Source of the DNA: GSA-30 sp036568765
Lineage (GTDB): Bacteria; Pseudomonadota; Gammaproteobacteria; Xanthomonadales; Rhodanobacteraceae
Direction: 5' to 3'
Length of the DNA: 19,209 nucleotides
NCBI RefSeq assembly: GCF_036568765.1
Contig: NZ_DATCRY010000030.1
Location: 1-19,209, forward strand
Part shown: in pieces, positions 7,893-15,544 of the stretch
Numbering within the stretch: the first letter of the stretch is position 1
Layout of the letters: each line of letters opens with the position of its first letter
The notes under the pieces: generated by a model
The model's database searches: none
What the model was told of the DNA's origin: nothing
Seen by the model: the letters and a program-made list of their open reading frames with translations, nothing else
Position numbers and translations under genes: made by a program

Positions 7893-7912
7893 AATCGCAA
7901 TTTCTTGCGATT
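7893..7912 (+). promoter_or_regulatory. Perfect inverted repeat in the porin 5' region
   Basis: AATCGCAA and TTGCGATT are perfect inverted arms around TTTC, lying a few bases after the expected transcription start of the porin gene. It could be a repressor operator or a hairpin in the 5' untranslated RNA. No binding protein is recognised. Confidence 0.45.
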
Positions 7913-7977
7913 AGATATCTGCCGCTCCTCGAACCCCGCACTCCCAACGTCAGGCCATGGCCCAGAAAGGTGCCCGC

Positions 7978-9414
7978 GTGAAGAAAAAAGCCCTCGCCAC
8001 GTTCCTCTGGACCATGGGTGCCAACGCCATGGCCGAAACCGCACCGACCGCGACTGTGGAGCTGTATGTCGACCGCAAGACCCAGCAGATCTTCGCCCAG
8101 CCCGGCCCGGGCCGCGAACGGCTCGGCACCTTCGCCCGCATAGAAGACAAGCAAGCGGCAGCGACGGTTCCCCAACCGGCGGCCTCACCTTCCCCAGCAG
8201 ACGGCAGGATGCCGGCGACAACCGCGGACGTCGCCCGAACCGGATCGCCCACCCCGACGGCTAAGACGGATAACGCCAAGAAGTGGTACGACCGCATCAG
8301 CCTGCGCGGGTACACCCAGTTGCGCTACAACCACGAACTGTCCGGCGACGCCGGCCTCCTGCGCGCGCCCGGCGATCGCTTCATCGGCAACAATCAGGGG
8401 TTCGGCATTCGCCGTGCCCGCCTGGTCATCAGCGGCGACCTCAACGATTACGTGTCGCTGTATCTGCAGCCGGATTTTGCCAGCACGCCGAGCGGTTCGA
8501 GTACCACGCATTTCGGCCAGTTGCGGGACGCCTATGCGGACATCTATTTCGACCGGGACAAGGAGTGGCGCGTACGCGCCGGCCAGTCGAAGATCCCCTA
8601 TGGCTGGGAAAACCTGCAATCGAGCCAAAACCGAATCGCACCGGACCGTGCCGACGCGCTTAACAGCGGTGTACGCGACGAGCGCGATATCGGCCTGATT
8701 TTCTACTACACGCCCAAACCGGTTGCCGAGCGCTTCAAGTACCTGGTGCAGTCGGGTCTGAAGGGTTCGGGCGATTACGGCGTGTTCGGCCTCGGCTTCT
8801 ATAACGGCCAGGGTGCCAATCGCAGCGAGCAGAACAACAGCCTGCACACGGTTGCCCACTTCACCTACCCATTCAAACTCGCCAACGGCCAATACGTGGA
8901 AGTCGGTGCCAGTGCGTATACCGGCCGCTTCAAGGTCGGCCCGCCGACCTCCATCGCCGTCGATGGCCAGACCTTCACGCCTGTGGACGCAGCTCCGGCC
9001 AACGGTTCGCTGGATCAACGCGTGGCGGCCCATTTCATCTATTACCCGCAGCCGTTCGGCTTGCAAGCCGAATGGACCGTCGGACGCGGTCCGGAGCTAG
9101 ACCTGGCCGAGCGCCGGATTCGTAGCCGCTCGCTGCGCGGCGGCTACGTGCAGGCGATGTACAAGATAGACGGCAGCTACGGCTCGCTGATTCCCTACGT
9201 GAAATGGCAGACCTTCCGCGGCGCTTCGAAGTTCGACACCAATGCACCGCGGTTCCTGCTCGACGAAACCGAAGTGGGCGTGGAATGGCGACCCTCATCG
9301 GCGCTGGAGATCGCCGTGGCATACGCCAATATGCGCCGCTCCAACCTCACCGCTGCGCCGTATACGCGGGTGAAGGGCGATCTGCTTCGAATGCAGTTGC
9401 AGGTGAATTATTGA
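7978..9414 (+). CDS. OprP/OprO-type outer-membrane porin (phosphate-selective porin family)
   Basis: This is a 16-stranded-type outer-membrane channel. I prefer the GTG at 7978 (478 residues) because AAAGG lies 7 nt upstream and the product then starts with a basic signal-peptide N-region (MKKKALATFLW...NAMA). An ATG at 7957 would add seven residues but has AGG only 2 nt away. After the signal comes ELYVDRKTQQIFAQPGPGRERLG, a short linker rich in Ala/Pro, and then the barrel. The barrel has alternating strands, e.g. RISLRGYTQLRYN, FGIRRARLVISGDLNDYVSLYLQPDF and WRVRAGQSKIPYGWENLQSS, typical of the OprP/OprO family. It ends in the aromatic terminal residue (MQLQVNY) required for barrel assembly. 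A Pho box upstream fits phosphate or polyphosphate uptake. The gene interrupts the tgt-yajC order, on the opposite strand. Confidence 0.85.
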   Translation: MKKKALATFLWTMGANAMAETAPTATVELYVDRKTQQIFAQPGPGRERLGTFARIEDKQAAATVPQPAASPSPADGRMPATTADVARTGSPTPTAKTDNAKKWYDRISLRGYTQLRYNHELSGDAGLLRAPGDRFIGNNQGFGIRRARLVISGDLNDYVSLYLQPDFASTPSGSSTTHFGQLRDAYADIYFDRDKEWRVRAGQSKIPYGWENLQSSQNRIAPDRADALNSGVRDERDIGLIFYYTPKPVAERFKYLVQSGLKGSGDYGVFGLGFYNGQGANRSEQNNSLHTVAHFTYPFKLANGQYVEVGASAYTGRFKVGPPTSIAVDGQTFTPVDAAPANGSLDQRVAAHFIYYPQPFGLQAEWTVGRGPELDLAERRIRSRSLRGGYVQAMYKIDGSYGSLIPYVKWQTFRGASKFDTNAPRFLLDETEVGVEWRPSSALEIAVAYANMRRSNLTAAPYTRVKGDLLRMQLQVNY

Positions 9415-9428
9415 GCTTGCGTTTTGCC

Positions 9429-9450
9429 CCGCCCCTGCTGGCAGGGGCGG
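9429..9450. terminator. GC-rich hairpin between porin and tgt (possible two-way terminator)
   Basis: CCGCCCCTGC and GCAGGGGCGG form a nearly perfect stem directly after the porin stop, between converging genes. There is no T tract on either side, so it is not a canonical Rho-independent terminator. It may stop or protect both transcripts. Confidence 0.35.
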
Positions 9451-9514
9451 CTGGGAAGGGGTGAACGCTTGCGGGGAGTTACGCGCTATCTGCTAGCACA
9501 ACATGCAAAAGTCG

Positions 9515-10633
9515 CTAAGCCTTGGCGCGCGCCGCGTAGAAGGCAGCGACGAAGTCGTCCAGGGAACCGGCAGCAATAGCATCGCGCAGCCCAGCCATCA
9601 AACGCTGGTAATAACGAAGATTGTGCATCGTCGCCAACTGGCTGCCCAGAATTTCATTGCAGCGATCCAGATGGCGCAGATAAGCCCGAGAGAAACCGTT
9701 GGCACAGGCGTAGCAATCGCAGCCCTCCTCGATGACTCGCGTATCGTCGATGAACTTGGCATTGCGAATGCGCAGCGTGCCTTCCGCAGTGAATAGAAAG
9801 CCGTTGCGTGCATTGCGTGTCGGCATGACACAATCGAACATGTCGATGCCGCGCCGCACCGCCTCGACAATATCTTCCGGCCGGCCCACACCCATCAAAT
9901 AGCGGGGACGATCGGCCGGCAATAGCGGCACAGTGAAATCCAGTGTGTGGTTGCGTTCGGCTTCCGGCTCGCCGACCGCGAGACCACCCACTGCATAGCC
10001 ATCGAACCCGATCTGCACCAAGCCTTCGGCCGAGCGGCGTCGCAGATACTCATAGGTGCTCCCTTGCACGATGCCAAACAGTGCATTGGGGTTCTGCAGC
10101 TCGTCGAAGCCGCGACGCGAGCGCTCCGCCCAGCGCAAACTGAGCTCCATCGAGGTTTGCGCGACCTTTTCGGTTGCCGGGTAGGGAGTGCACTCATCGA
10201 AGATCATGGCGATATCCGAATTGAGCACGGTCTGGATACGCATCGACACTTCAGGCGACAGAAATACCTTCGAGCCATCCACCGGCGACGCGAAGGTCAC
10301 GCCCTCTTCGGTGATCTTGCGCTTATGGGCCAGAGAGAACACCTGAAACCCGCCCGAATCGGTAAGGATCGGCTTGTTCCAGCCAATAAAGCGGTGAAGG
10401 CCGCCAAACCGCTCCACGACTTCCAGGCCAGGGCGCAGGAACAGATGAAACGTGTTGCCCAGGATGATTTCCGCACCGATATCGTGGATATCGCGCGGCG
10501 TCATCGCCTTGACCGAGCCATAGGTACCTACCGGCATGAAGGCCGGGGTCTCCACGCTGCCGTGGTTGAGCGTGACACGGCCACGACGCGCCGCGCCATC
10601 GGTGGCGGAAATGGAAAATTGCAAGGGAGTCAT
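9515..10633 (-). CDS. tgt: tRNA-guanine transglycosylase Tgt
   Basis: Tgt exchanges guanine-34 for preQ1 in tRNAs with GUN anticodons (Asp, Asn, His, Tyr), an early step of queuosine formation in the cytosol. The protein is 372 residues, the usual bacterial length. Visible signatures are GNTFHLFLRPG (59-69), TDSGGFQVFS with catalytic Asp92, and GIVQGSTYEYLRR (187-199). FDCVMPTRNARNG holds nucleophile Asp267. The zinc site is Cys305, Cys307, Cys310 and His336. All are shifted by three residues relative to E. coli, which supports the ATG at 10633. It lies 43 nt after queA on the same strand, forming a queA-tgt operon. Its usual downstream partner yajC is displaced by the porin. Confidence 0.97.
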   Translation of the reverse strand: MTPLQFSISATDGAARRGRVTLNHGSVETPAFMPVGTYGSVKAMTPRDIHDIGAEIILGNTFHLFLRPGLEVVERFGGLHRFIGWNKPILTDSGGFQVFSLAHKRKITEEGVTFASPVDGSKVFLSPEVSMRIQTVLNSDIAMIFDECTPYPATEKVAQTSMELSLRWAERSRRGFDELQNPNALFGIVQGSTYEYLRRRSAEGLVQIGFDGYAVGGLAVGEPEAERNHTLDFTVPLLPADRPRYLMGVGRPEDIVEAVRRGIDMFDCVMPTRNARNGFLFTAEGTLRIRNAKFIDDTRVIEEGCDCYACANGFSRAYLRHLDRCNEILGSQLATMHNLRYYQRLMAGLRDAIAAGSLDDFVAAFYAARAKA

Positions 10634-10659
10634 TGGCCCATTATCGCCTGTTTAACACC

Positions 10660-10675
10660 CGGCCGCGCGCGGCCG
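10660..10675. other. 16-bp perfect GC palindrome between queA and tgt
   Basis: CGGCCGCGCGCGGCCG is self-complementary and starts 1 nt after the queA stop. No T tract follows on the minus strand, so it is probably not a terminator. It may be an RNA processing or stability hairpin within the queA-tgt message. Confidence 0.4.
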
Positions 10676-10676
10676 C

Positions 10677-11699
10677 TTAACCGAGAATCAGCATCGCATC
10701 GCCGTAGGAGAAAAACCGGTACCGCTGCGCCACGGCATGGCGATAGGCATCGAGCACGAATTCCCGGCCCGCCAAGGCGGAGACCAGCATCAGCAAGGTC
10801 GATTGCGGCAGGTGAAAATTGGTCAAAAGGCCGTCGATGCTGGTGATCCGGTAGCCCGGAAAGATGAAGATCTGCGTTTCGCCGGCGAAGGGCTGTACCT
10901 GACCGTCCCGACTCGCACTTTCCAGCGCCCGCACGACCGTGGTGCCCACCGCGATGACCCGCCCACCTGCGGCACGTGTACGCCGGATCTGCTCGACCAG
11001 GCCCGCACCGACATTCAGCCACTCGCGGTGCATCTGGTGATCCTTGATCTCCTCGGCGCGTACCGGCTGGAAGGTACCGGCACCCACGTGCAACGTGACG
11101 TAGCCGAACTCCACGCCCATGTCGCGCAATCGCTCCAGCATCGGCTCATCGAAATGCAGCCCCGCCGTGGGTGCGGCGACCGCACCGGGCTCGCGCGCGA
11201 AGACGGTCTGGTAGCGCTCCATGTCGCTGGCGTCGGCGTGCCGCTCGATATACGGTGGCAGCGGCATTTCGCCCAGCCGCAACAGCAGCTTTTCCAACGG
11301 TTCGGACGCCTCGAAACGCAATTTAAAAAATGCGCCATCGCGCCCGAGCACGGTCGCCTGACTGCCGTCGGCCAGTTCGATCGTCGAACCGTCGCGCGGC
11401 TTTTTGCTTACGCCTAACTGCACCGTCGCCTCGTGCGCGCCGGTGACACGCTCGATCAGGATCTCCACCGCGCCGCCTGTTTCCTTACGGCCATAGAGGC
11501 GCGCCGGTAGCACACGCGTATCGTTGAATACCAACAGATCGCCTGGGCGAAGGAACTGCGGCAGCTCACGGAACATACGGTCCTGGCGCAGGCCGGCCTT
11601 AGGATCGAGCCAAAGCATGCGGCTGGCCGAACGCTCGCCCAAGGGGGATTGGGCAATCAACTCCGGCGGCAGGTCGAAATCGAAATCGGACTTTTTCAC
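10677..11699 (-). CDS. queA: S-adenosylmethionine:tRNA ribosyltransferase-isomerase QueA
   Basis: QueA transfers and isomerises the ribosyl part of SAM onto preQ1-modified tRNA, giving epoxyqueuosine-tRNA. It acts right after Tgt, which is encoded next. The start codon is GTG at 11699: the product begins MKKSDFDFDLPPELIAQSPLGERSASRML, matching the family's conserved start MKxSDFxFDLPxELIAQ. Other family stretches are LLVFNDTRVLPARLYG, AAPTAGLHFDEPML, VTLHVGAGTFQPVRAE, HMHREW-like HQMHREWLNVG, and the end RFFSYGDAMLIL. At 340 residues it is within the normal range. No strong ribosome site is visible before the GTG. The large helical-repeat gene upstream ends 69 nt away on the same strand. Confidence 0.96.
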   Translation of the reverse strand: MKKSDFDFDLPPELIAQSPLGERSASRMLWLDPKAGLRQDRMFRELPQFLRPGDLLVFNDTRVLPARLYGRKETGGAVEILIERVTGAHEATVQLGVSKKPRDGSTIELADGSQATVLGRDGAFFKLRFEASEPLEKLLLRLGEMPLPPYIERHADASDMERYQTVFAREPGAVAAPTAGLHFDEPMLERLRDMGVEFGYVTLHVGAGTFQPVRAEEIKDHQMHREWLNVGAGLVEQIRRTRAAGGRVIAVGTTVVRALESASRDGQVQPFAGETQIFIFPGYRITSIDGLLTNFHLPQSTLLMLVSALAGREFVLDAYRHAVAQRYRFFSYGDAMLILG

Positions 11700-11725
11700 G
11701 GTGATATCTGTGTCATCGAACGCGC

Positions 11726-11731
11726 ATTATC
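11726..11731 (-). promoter_or_regulatory. Candidate -10 box for queA-tgt
   Basis: GATAAT (5 of 6) on the minus strand, about 27 nt before the queA GTG, in an otherwise short intergenic gap. No acceptable -35 lies 16-18 bp upstream, so it may be spurious. Confidence 0.25.
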
Positions 11732-11768
11732 GCGCAAAGCCCCTCGCTTGGCCCGCCGCCAGCCCTCA

Positions 11769-14246
11769 TCAGGCAGATGGCGCCTTCTTTCGCCGCCGCA
11801 CCACCCATCCGCCTGCCGCCAAAGCGATCAGCGCAAGCCCTGCGATTTCCCAGACCAGATGGCGGCGTATGGTGTGTTCGATCGCCCTGACTTGCTGGGT
11901 CCTCTTCAGTTCGCGCGCTTTGTCGAAATCCGGTTCCGGGCAGGCACGGCCAAATTCTGTCGCCCACGGCACATAAGGGCCTTGTTTAACGTACCGCCGA
12001 TACAGCGCCTTTGCCCTCCGCTCACGCTCGGTTTCCGATGCCTCCTTCGGTGGCTCCTCCGCATAATCGCTATACCCGTCGCCCGGCCCCTCCAGCATCC
12101 AGCCAGTGGCCTTGCACAGCACGGCGGCGAAGGCCTGCGATCGCGGCGGCAGCAAATCGGCCGCCGCCGACGCTCGGTCCACCGCAACATAGCGATAGTG
12201 GAAGCGCAGATCGGGTTTGGCCTGGCTATCGCGGTAACGTTGGCGCTCGCCATCGGTGACAAAGGACTGCTCAAGGCTCTTAGTCGCCTGACCGCTCCCG
12301 CCGGGATAAGCACCGTCGTTGTCCAAGAAGTCAGGCAGTTGTTCGTAGCCGAGCAACTCCATGCCTTGCTCGCGTGCGATAACGGCTGCAGCATAGCCAG
12401 CCTCGGCCTTGCCGATGTCCGTCCAGCGCCGCTGAGCCTGATGCAGGTCCTCGGCGTACTCGCGCGCCTTCGCGCGCAGGTCAACGTCACCGAAGCGGGG
12501 ATCGCCACTGGCGGGAAAGTAATCGAATGCCTCGTCATAACGACCAGCGCGCATCAACCTGCGTGCGAGCAGCCAGCGCAGATGATCGGCCAGCGGCGCT
12601 TCCGCATAGCCGTTCGACGATGCATCCTTGCTGGCCGCGGGTGCGGGCGATGCTGGCGCATGCGCATCGACAAAGGCTTTCAGCTCGTCGACTGTCAGCA
12701 CGCGCTCGGCGACATAGCGCATGTCGTTGCCATAGCCATATCCGGAGGGTTCCGGATCGAGCGAGTCGTCGTATGCATACTCGTTGCCGTCGCCGCCTTG
12801 CCGCAGCGAGGCATCGTAAAGATGGCGCATCGCTTCGATATATTCGCCACGCGCCAGCGCCAATACGCCCTGCTCGCCCAGGATCAGCTGTGTATTGGAG
12901 GCCTGGATACTTGCCTTGGGATCGTTCGCTGCCGGAAAAGCCTTGGCAGCCTCGGCATAAGCGCTCGCCGCTGCGGCAAGGTCGCCGCGACGCAAGGCCA
13001 ATTTGGCACGCAGCCAACTAGCGAGTGGGCTACTGGCTTTATCCATCAGCCTCGCGGCCAGATCGTAACGGCCGGCCCGATAGCACAGTACGGCAAGGCG
13101 ATCGGTGCCTTCGACCGGCGTAGCCGGCAGCGCCGAAATGGCATCTACCAGCCCCACCAGCGCGGCGTCCGGCCTGGATTCGGCAGGTGCCGCATCGCCG
13201 GAATCGATACCCTCCTGGCCGCGCGCCAATGCATACGCCACCAGCATGCGCTGCGACACGGGGCCATCCACCAGGCCCTTGATCAGATCAGGGCTTTGCA
13301 TCGCGGTATAGGCGATCTGCTGCAACGAGCGCACCGCGTTGTTCGAGCCATGGCCGGCCTGCGCCGCATATAGCGCAATGGCATGTTTCAGATCGGCCGG
13401 TGTCACGCCGCGGGCGCAATCGCTCGCATTGTAGAAGTCGCCCCAGCTGCAGCGCTTGTCGCCTGCGTACAGATACAGTTGCGCCTGCTCGCCGAAACTG
13501 GCTACGCCAAGGCCTTGCGTGTCGGAAGCGCCGGCAACGGCACGTGTGCGGGCGAGCTCGAATGCCTTGGCTGCGGCGTCACGCTCGCTCTTGAAGGCAG
13601 CAGCGTCGCCCGCCGCGATCAAGGCACGCAAAGCATGGATGCGACCGAGCATGTAAGCCGCCCAGACCGAACGTAACCGCGCCTGTTCCGCCGGCAATGC
13701 GACAACCTTGGCGAAGCTTGCCGCAGCCTCGTCCAGATCGCCGCGATCCGCCCTCAGGCACCAACGGGGCTCACTGGCGGGATCGGCCGGGACATCGCCA
13801 TAGGGTGCCGGCGAAGACGCGGCGTCGGCCGGGCCGTTGTCGTCCGACCGACCGCAAGCATTCAGCGCGCGGTGAAATTGCAAAGCGCCCAGCGCATAGA
13901 GACGCACGTCTTCAGGCAAGCCGGCGCCAGCCGCGTAAGCAGCATCGTCGTCTGCTGCTTTGCCCATAGCATCGACTATAGCTTGCTGGGCATCGTCGAT
14001 GCCCAGATCGGGCTTGACTTTGCGGTTATCGGCATAAGCCGAAGTATCGGCTTCAACCGGCTTGAGCGAGTCGGTCGCCGGAAGCCAGCGCGCCGCCTCG
14101 AAGGCGAAGCTGTTAACCGGTGCTGCCTTCAATGTCGCGGCGCGATCGTCGAGCAATTGATTGGGAAACATCGGACCGCAGGCCCACGCGAGCGCACCGA
14201 TCAGAACGAATGAACCACTTATCGCGACCACCTTGTGCTTGAACAT
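11769..14246 (-). CDS. Large exported, membrane-anchored helical-repeat (TPR-like) protein of unknown function
   Basis: The product is 825 residues. The ATG at 14246 has AGGA 9 nt upstream; a TTG two codons earlier is a less likely start. An N-terminal signal segment (VVAISGSFVLIGALAWACGPMFP) is present. Its cysteine does not sit in a canonical lipobox. The body is Ala-rich and helical, with TPR-like pairs such as AGRYDLAARLMDKA...LASWLRAKLALRRGDLAAAASAYAEAAKAFP and AGRYDEAFDYFP. The C-terminus is a membrane helix (LVWEIAGLALIALAAGGWVV) followed by RRRKK, placing most of the protein in the periplasm. It starts 14 nt after the DUF3142 lipoprotein gene, so the two form an operon and probably act together at the envelope. 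I do not recognise a named family. Confidence 0.75.
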   Translation of the reverse strand: MFKHKVVAISGSFVLIGALAWACGPMFPNQLLDDRAATLKAAPVNSFAFEAARWLPATDSLKPVEADTSAYADNRKVKPDLGIDDAQQAIVDAMGKAADDDAAYAAGAGLPEDVRLYALGALQFHRALNACGRSDDNGPADAASSPAPYGDVPADPASEPRWCLRADRGDLDEAAASFAKVVALPAEQARLRSVWAAYMLGRIHALRALIAAGDAAAFKSERDAAAKAFELARTRAVAGASDTQGLGVASFGEQAQLYLYAGDKRCSWGDFYNASDCARGVTPADLKHAIALYAAQAGHGSNNAVRSLQQIAYTAMQSPDLIKGLVDGPVSQRMLVAYALARGQEGIDSGDAAPAESRPDAALVGLVDAISALPATPVEGTDRLAVLCYRAGRYDLAARLMDKASSPLASWLRAKLALRRGDLAAAASAYAEAAKAFPAANDPKASIQASNTQLILGEQGVLALARGEYIEAMRHLYDASLRQGGDGNEYAYDDSLDPEPSGYGYGNDMRYVAERVLTVDELKAFVDAHAPASPAPAASKDASSNGYAEAPLADHLRWLLARRLMRAGRYDEAFDYFPASGDPRFGDVDLRAKAREYAEDLHQAQRRWTDIGKAEAGYAAAVIAREQGMELLGYEQLPDFLDNDGAYPGGSGQATKSLEQSFVTDGERQRYRDSQAKPDLRFHYRYVAVDRASAAADLLPPRSQAFAAVLCKATGWMLEGPGDGYSDYAEEPPKEASETERERRAKALYRRYVKQGPYVPWATEFGRACPEPDFDKARELKRTQQVRAIEHTIRRHLVWEIAGLALIALAAGGWVVRRRKKAPSA

Positions 14247-14260
14247 GGACAACTATCCTG

Positions 14261-15469
14261 TCATTCGATTCTCAATTCGGGCCGCTCGCTGGCACAACGG
14301 ACCCAGCCAACGGCACGTTCGCGTCGCGGTGGCAACCACGCGTCCTGCTGCTTGCGCAGGACCGAACCGTCCGTCGATGTCGCCAGCACGTAGCCGTTGA
14401 CACCATCGGCCAGGCGGCAATCGGCGGGCAATCGCACGGTTGCCGGCAAAGCCGCATCGGTATCGCCGTCATTGCGCAGGATCACATCGAGCGTGCCGGC
14501 GACCGTGCCCGCGCGTACTCGCACCGACAGCCTCGAGGATAGCGGTAAACCGCCCACGACGGCGCGCCAGGTCGGCAAGCTCCACGCACGCACGTCCTCG
14601 CCCGTGGGCAGACGAAACCAGACCAATCCCACCAAGTGCGCTGGCGGCCGTTGGCGCAGACCATGAACGAAGGCGGCGACGACATCCGGCGATGCCGCCA
14701 GTTCGCTGAAAGCCACTCCGCCGGCAAGATTAGGCACCTCGCTCTCCGCCCCCAGGACGCGGCCATCGGCATCGAAGCTGACCCGGCTTGCATACGTCGG
14801 GAGCGCCAGGCGGAATGGTCGGCGCGTACGCAACGAGAAGCGCCGGATCCACTCCGTTGCCAGCACGGGATCGAACAGGCCCGCATGCGGCGATTGCACG
14901 GCGTGAACCTGCAATACAGCTTCATCGGGTACGGCGAGCAGATCGTCCAGCGCCGGCGAATCCAGCCAGGTGGGCAACGCGGTGATCGTCAGCGGAAGAT
15001 CGCCGAGCTCCTTCTTGAGTCGAACCAGGAACTGCGTATAGGCGGGCAAGCGCGCGGTGGCACAATCATGGTCGATTTCTACGCCGGCCACCGCCATTCC
15101 TCGCCAACGCTCGCGCAATGCCAACACCTGGTTCAACAGCATCGCTTCGTCCCAGTGCGCCAGCTGACCGTCGATCCGCACGACCAGCACCACGGGGCGA
15201 GCGGTCGCTGCCAGTGCCATGCGATCGGGGGAGAAAAACTGCAAACGGCCACCCGCGTCGGTTTGCGCGGCAAGCACACGCCAGGCACGTATATCGGCCG
15301 CGGATTGTCGCAACGATGCGACGAGCGAGGGCGTCCAATGGCGCTGCCAGACATAGGCGTCGCTTTCCAACGTACGCGGAGGACGGCCACAGCCGGCCAA
15401 AAGCAGCAGGCCGGCAATTAGCGCCACAATACCGTTCTTACGCCAGGACACCGCCCAGTGTTCTTCCAT
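14261..15469 (-). CDS. DUF3142-like lipoprotein
   Basis: The product is 402 residues of unknown function. The start ATG has a strong GGAGG 6 nt upstream. Residues ~12-27 form a lipoprotein signal ending in LLLAGC, with Cys27 as the lipidated residue, so the protein is anchored to a membrane facing the periplasm. The body begins SDAYVWQRHWTPSLVASL and contains VVLVVRIDGQL, then AGVEIDHDCATARLPAYTQFLVRLKKEL. The latter is an Asp/Glu-bearing strand-helix unit like those of TIM-barrel glycosidase-type folds, typical of DUF3142 proteins. A possible beta-sandwich tail follows (LSVRVRAGTVAGTLDVILRNDGDTDAALPATVRLP). It is the first gene of a two-gene operon with the large helical-repeat protein. The family call is from memory of the pattern; the enzymatic role is not established. 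Confidence 0.7.
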   Translation of the reverse strand: MEEHWAVSWRKNGIVALIAGLLLLAGCGRPPRTLESDAYVWQRHWTPSLVASLRQSAADIRAWRVLAAQTDAGGRLQFFSPDRMALAATARPVVLVVRIDGQLAHWDEAMLLNQVLALRERWRGMAVAGVEIDHDCATARLPAYTQFLVRLKKELGDLPLTITALPTWLDSPALDDLLAVPDEAVLQVHAVQSPHAGLFDPVLATEWIRRFSLRTRRPFRLALPTYASRVSFDADGRVLGAESEVPNLAGGVAFSELAASPDVVAAFVHGLRQRPPAHLVGLVWFRLPTGEDVRAWSLPTWRAVVGGLPLSSRLSVRVRAGTVAGTLDVILRNDGDTDAALPATVRLPADCRLADGVNGYVLATSTDGSVLRKQQDAWLPPRRERAVGWVRCASERPELRIE

Positions 15470-15506
15470 GCCGGACCTCCATTACTAACGTCTTACATGG
15501 TAGAGC

Positions 15507-15539
15507 AAAAAAGCGCCGCCCCCGATCGAAGGAGCGGCG
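15507..15539 (-). terminator. Rho-independent terminator after rtcB
   Basis: On the minus strand CGCCGC...GCGGCG, extended by C/G pairs, forms a stem around TTCGATC and is followed by six T. It begins 6 nt after the rtcB stop and isolates the slipin-rtcB operon from the DUF3142 gene downstream. Confidence 0.88.
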
Positions 15540-15544
15540 AGGCA

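Noticed and set aside
11649..13373. 574-codon plus-strand frame opposite the helical-repeat gene
   Set aside because: Arg/His/Gln-rich antisense shadow with no recognisable domain; the minus-strand frame has a signal, repeats and an anchor.
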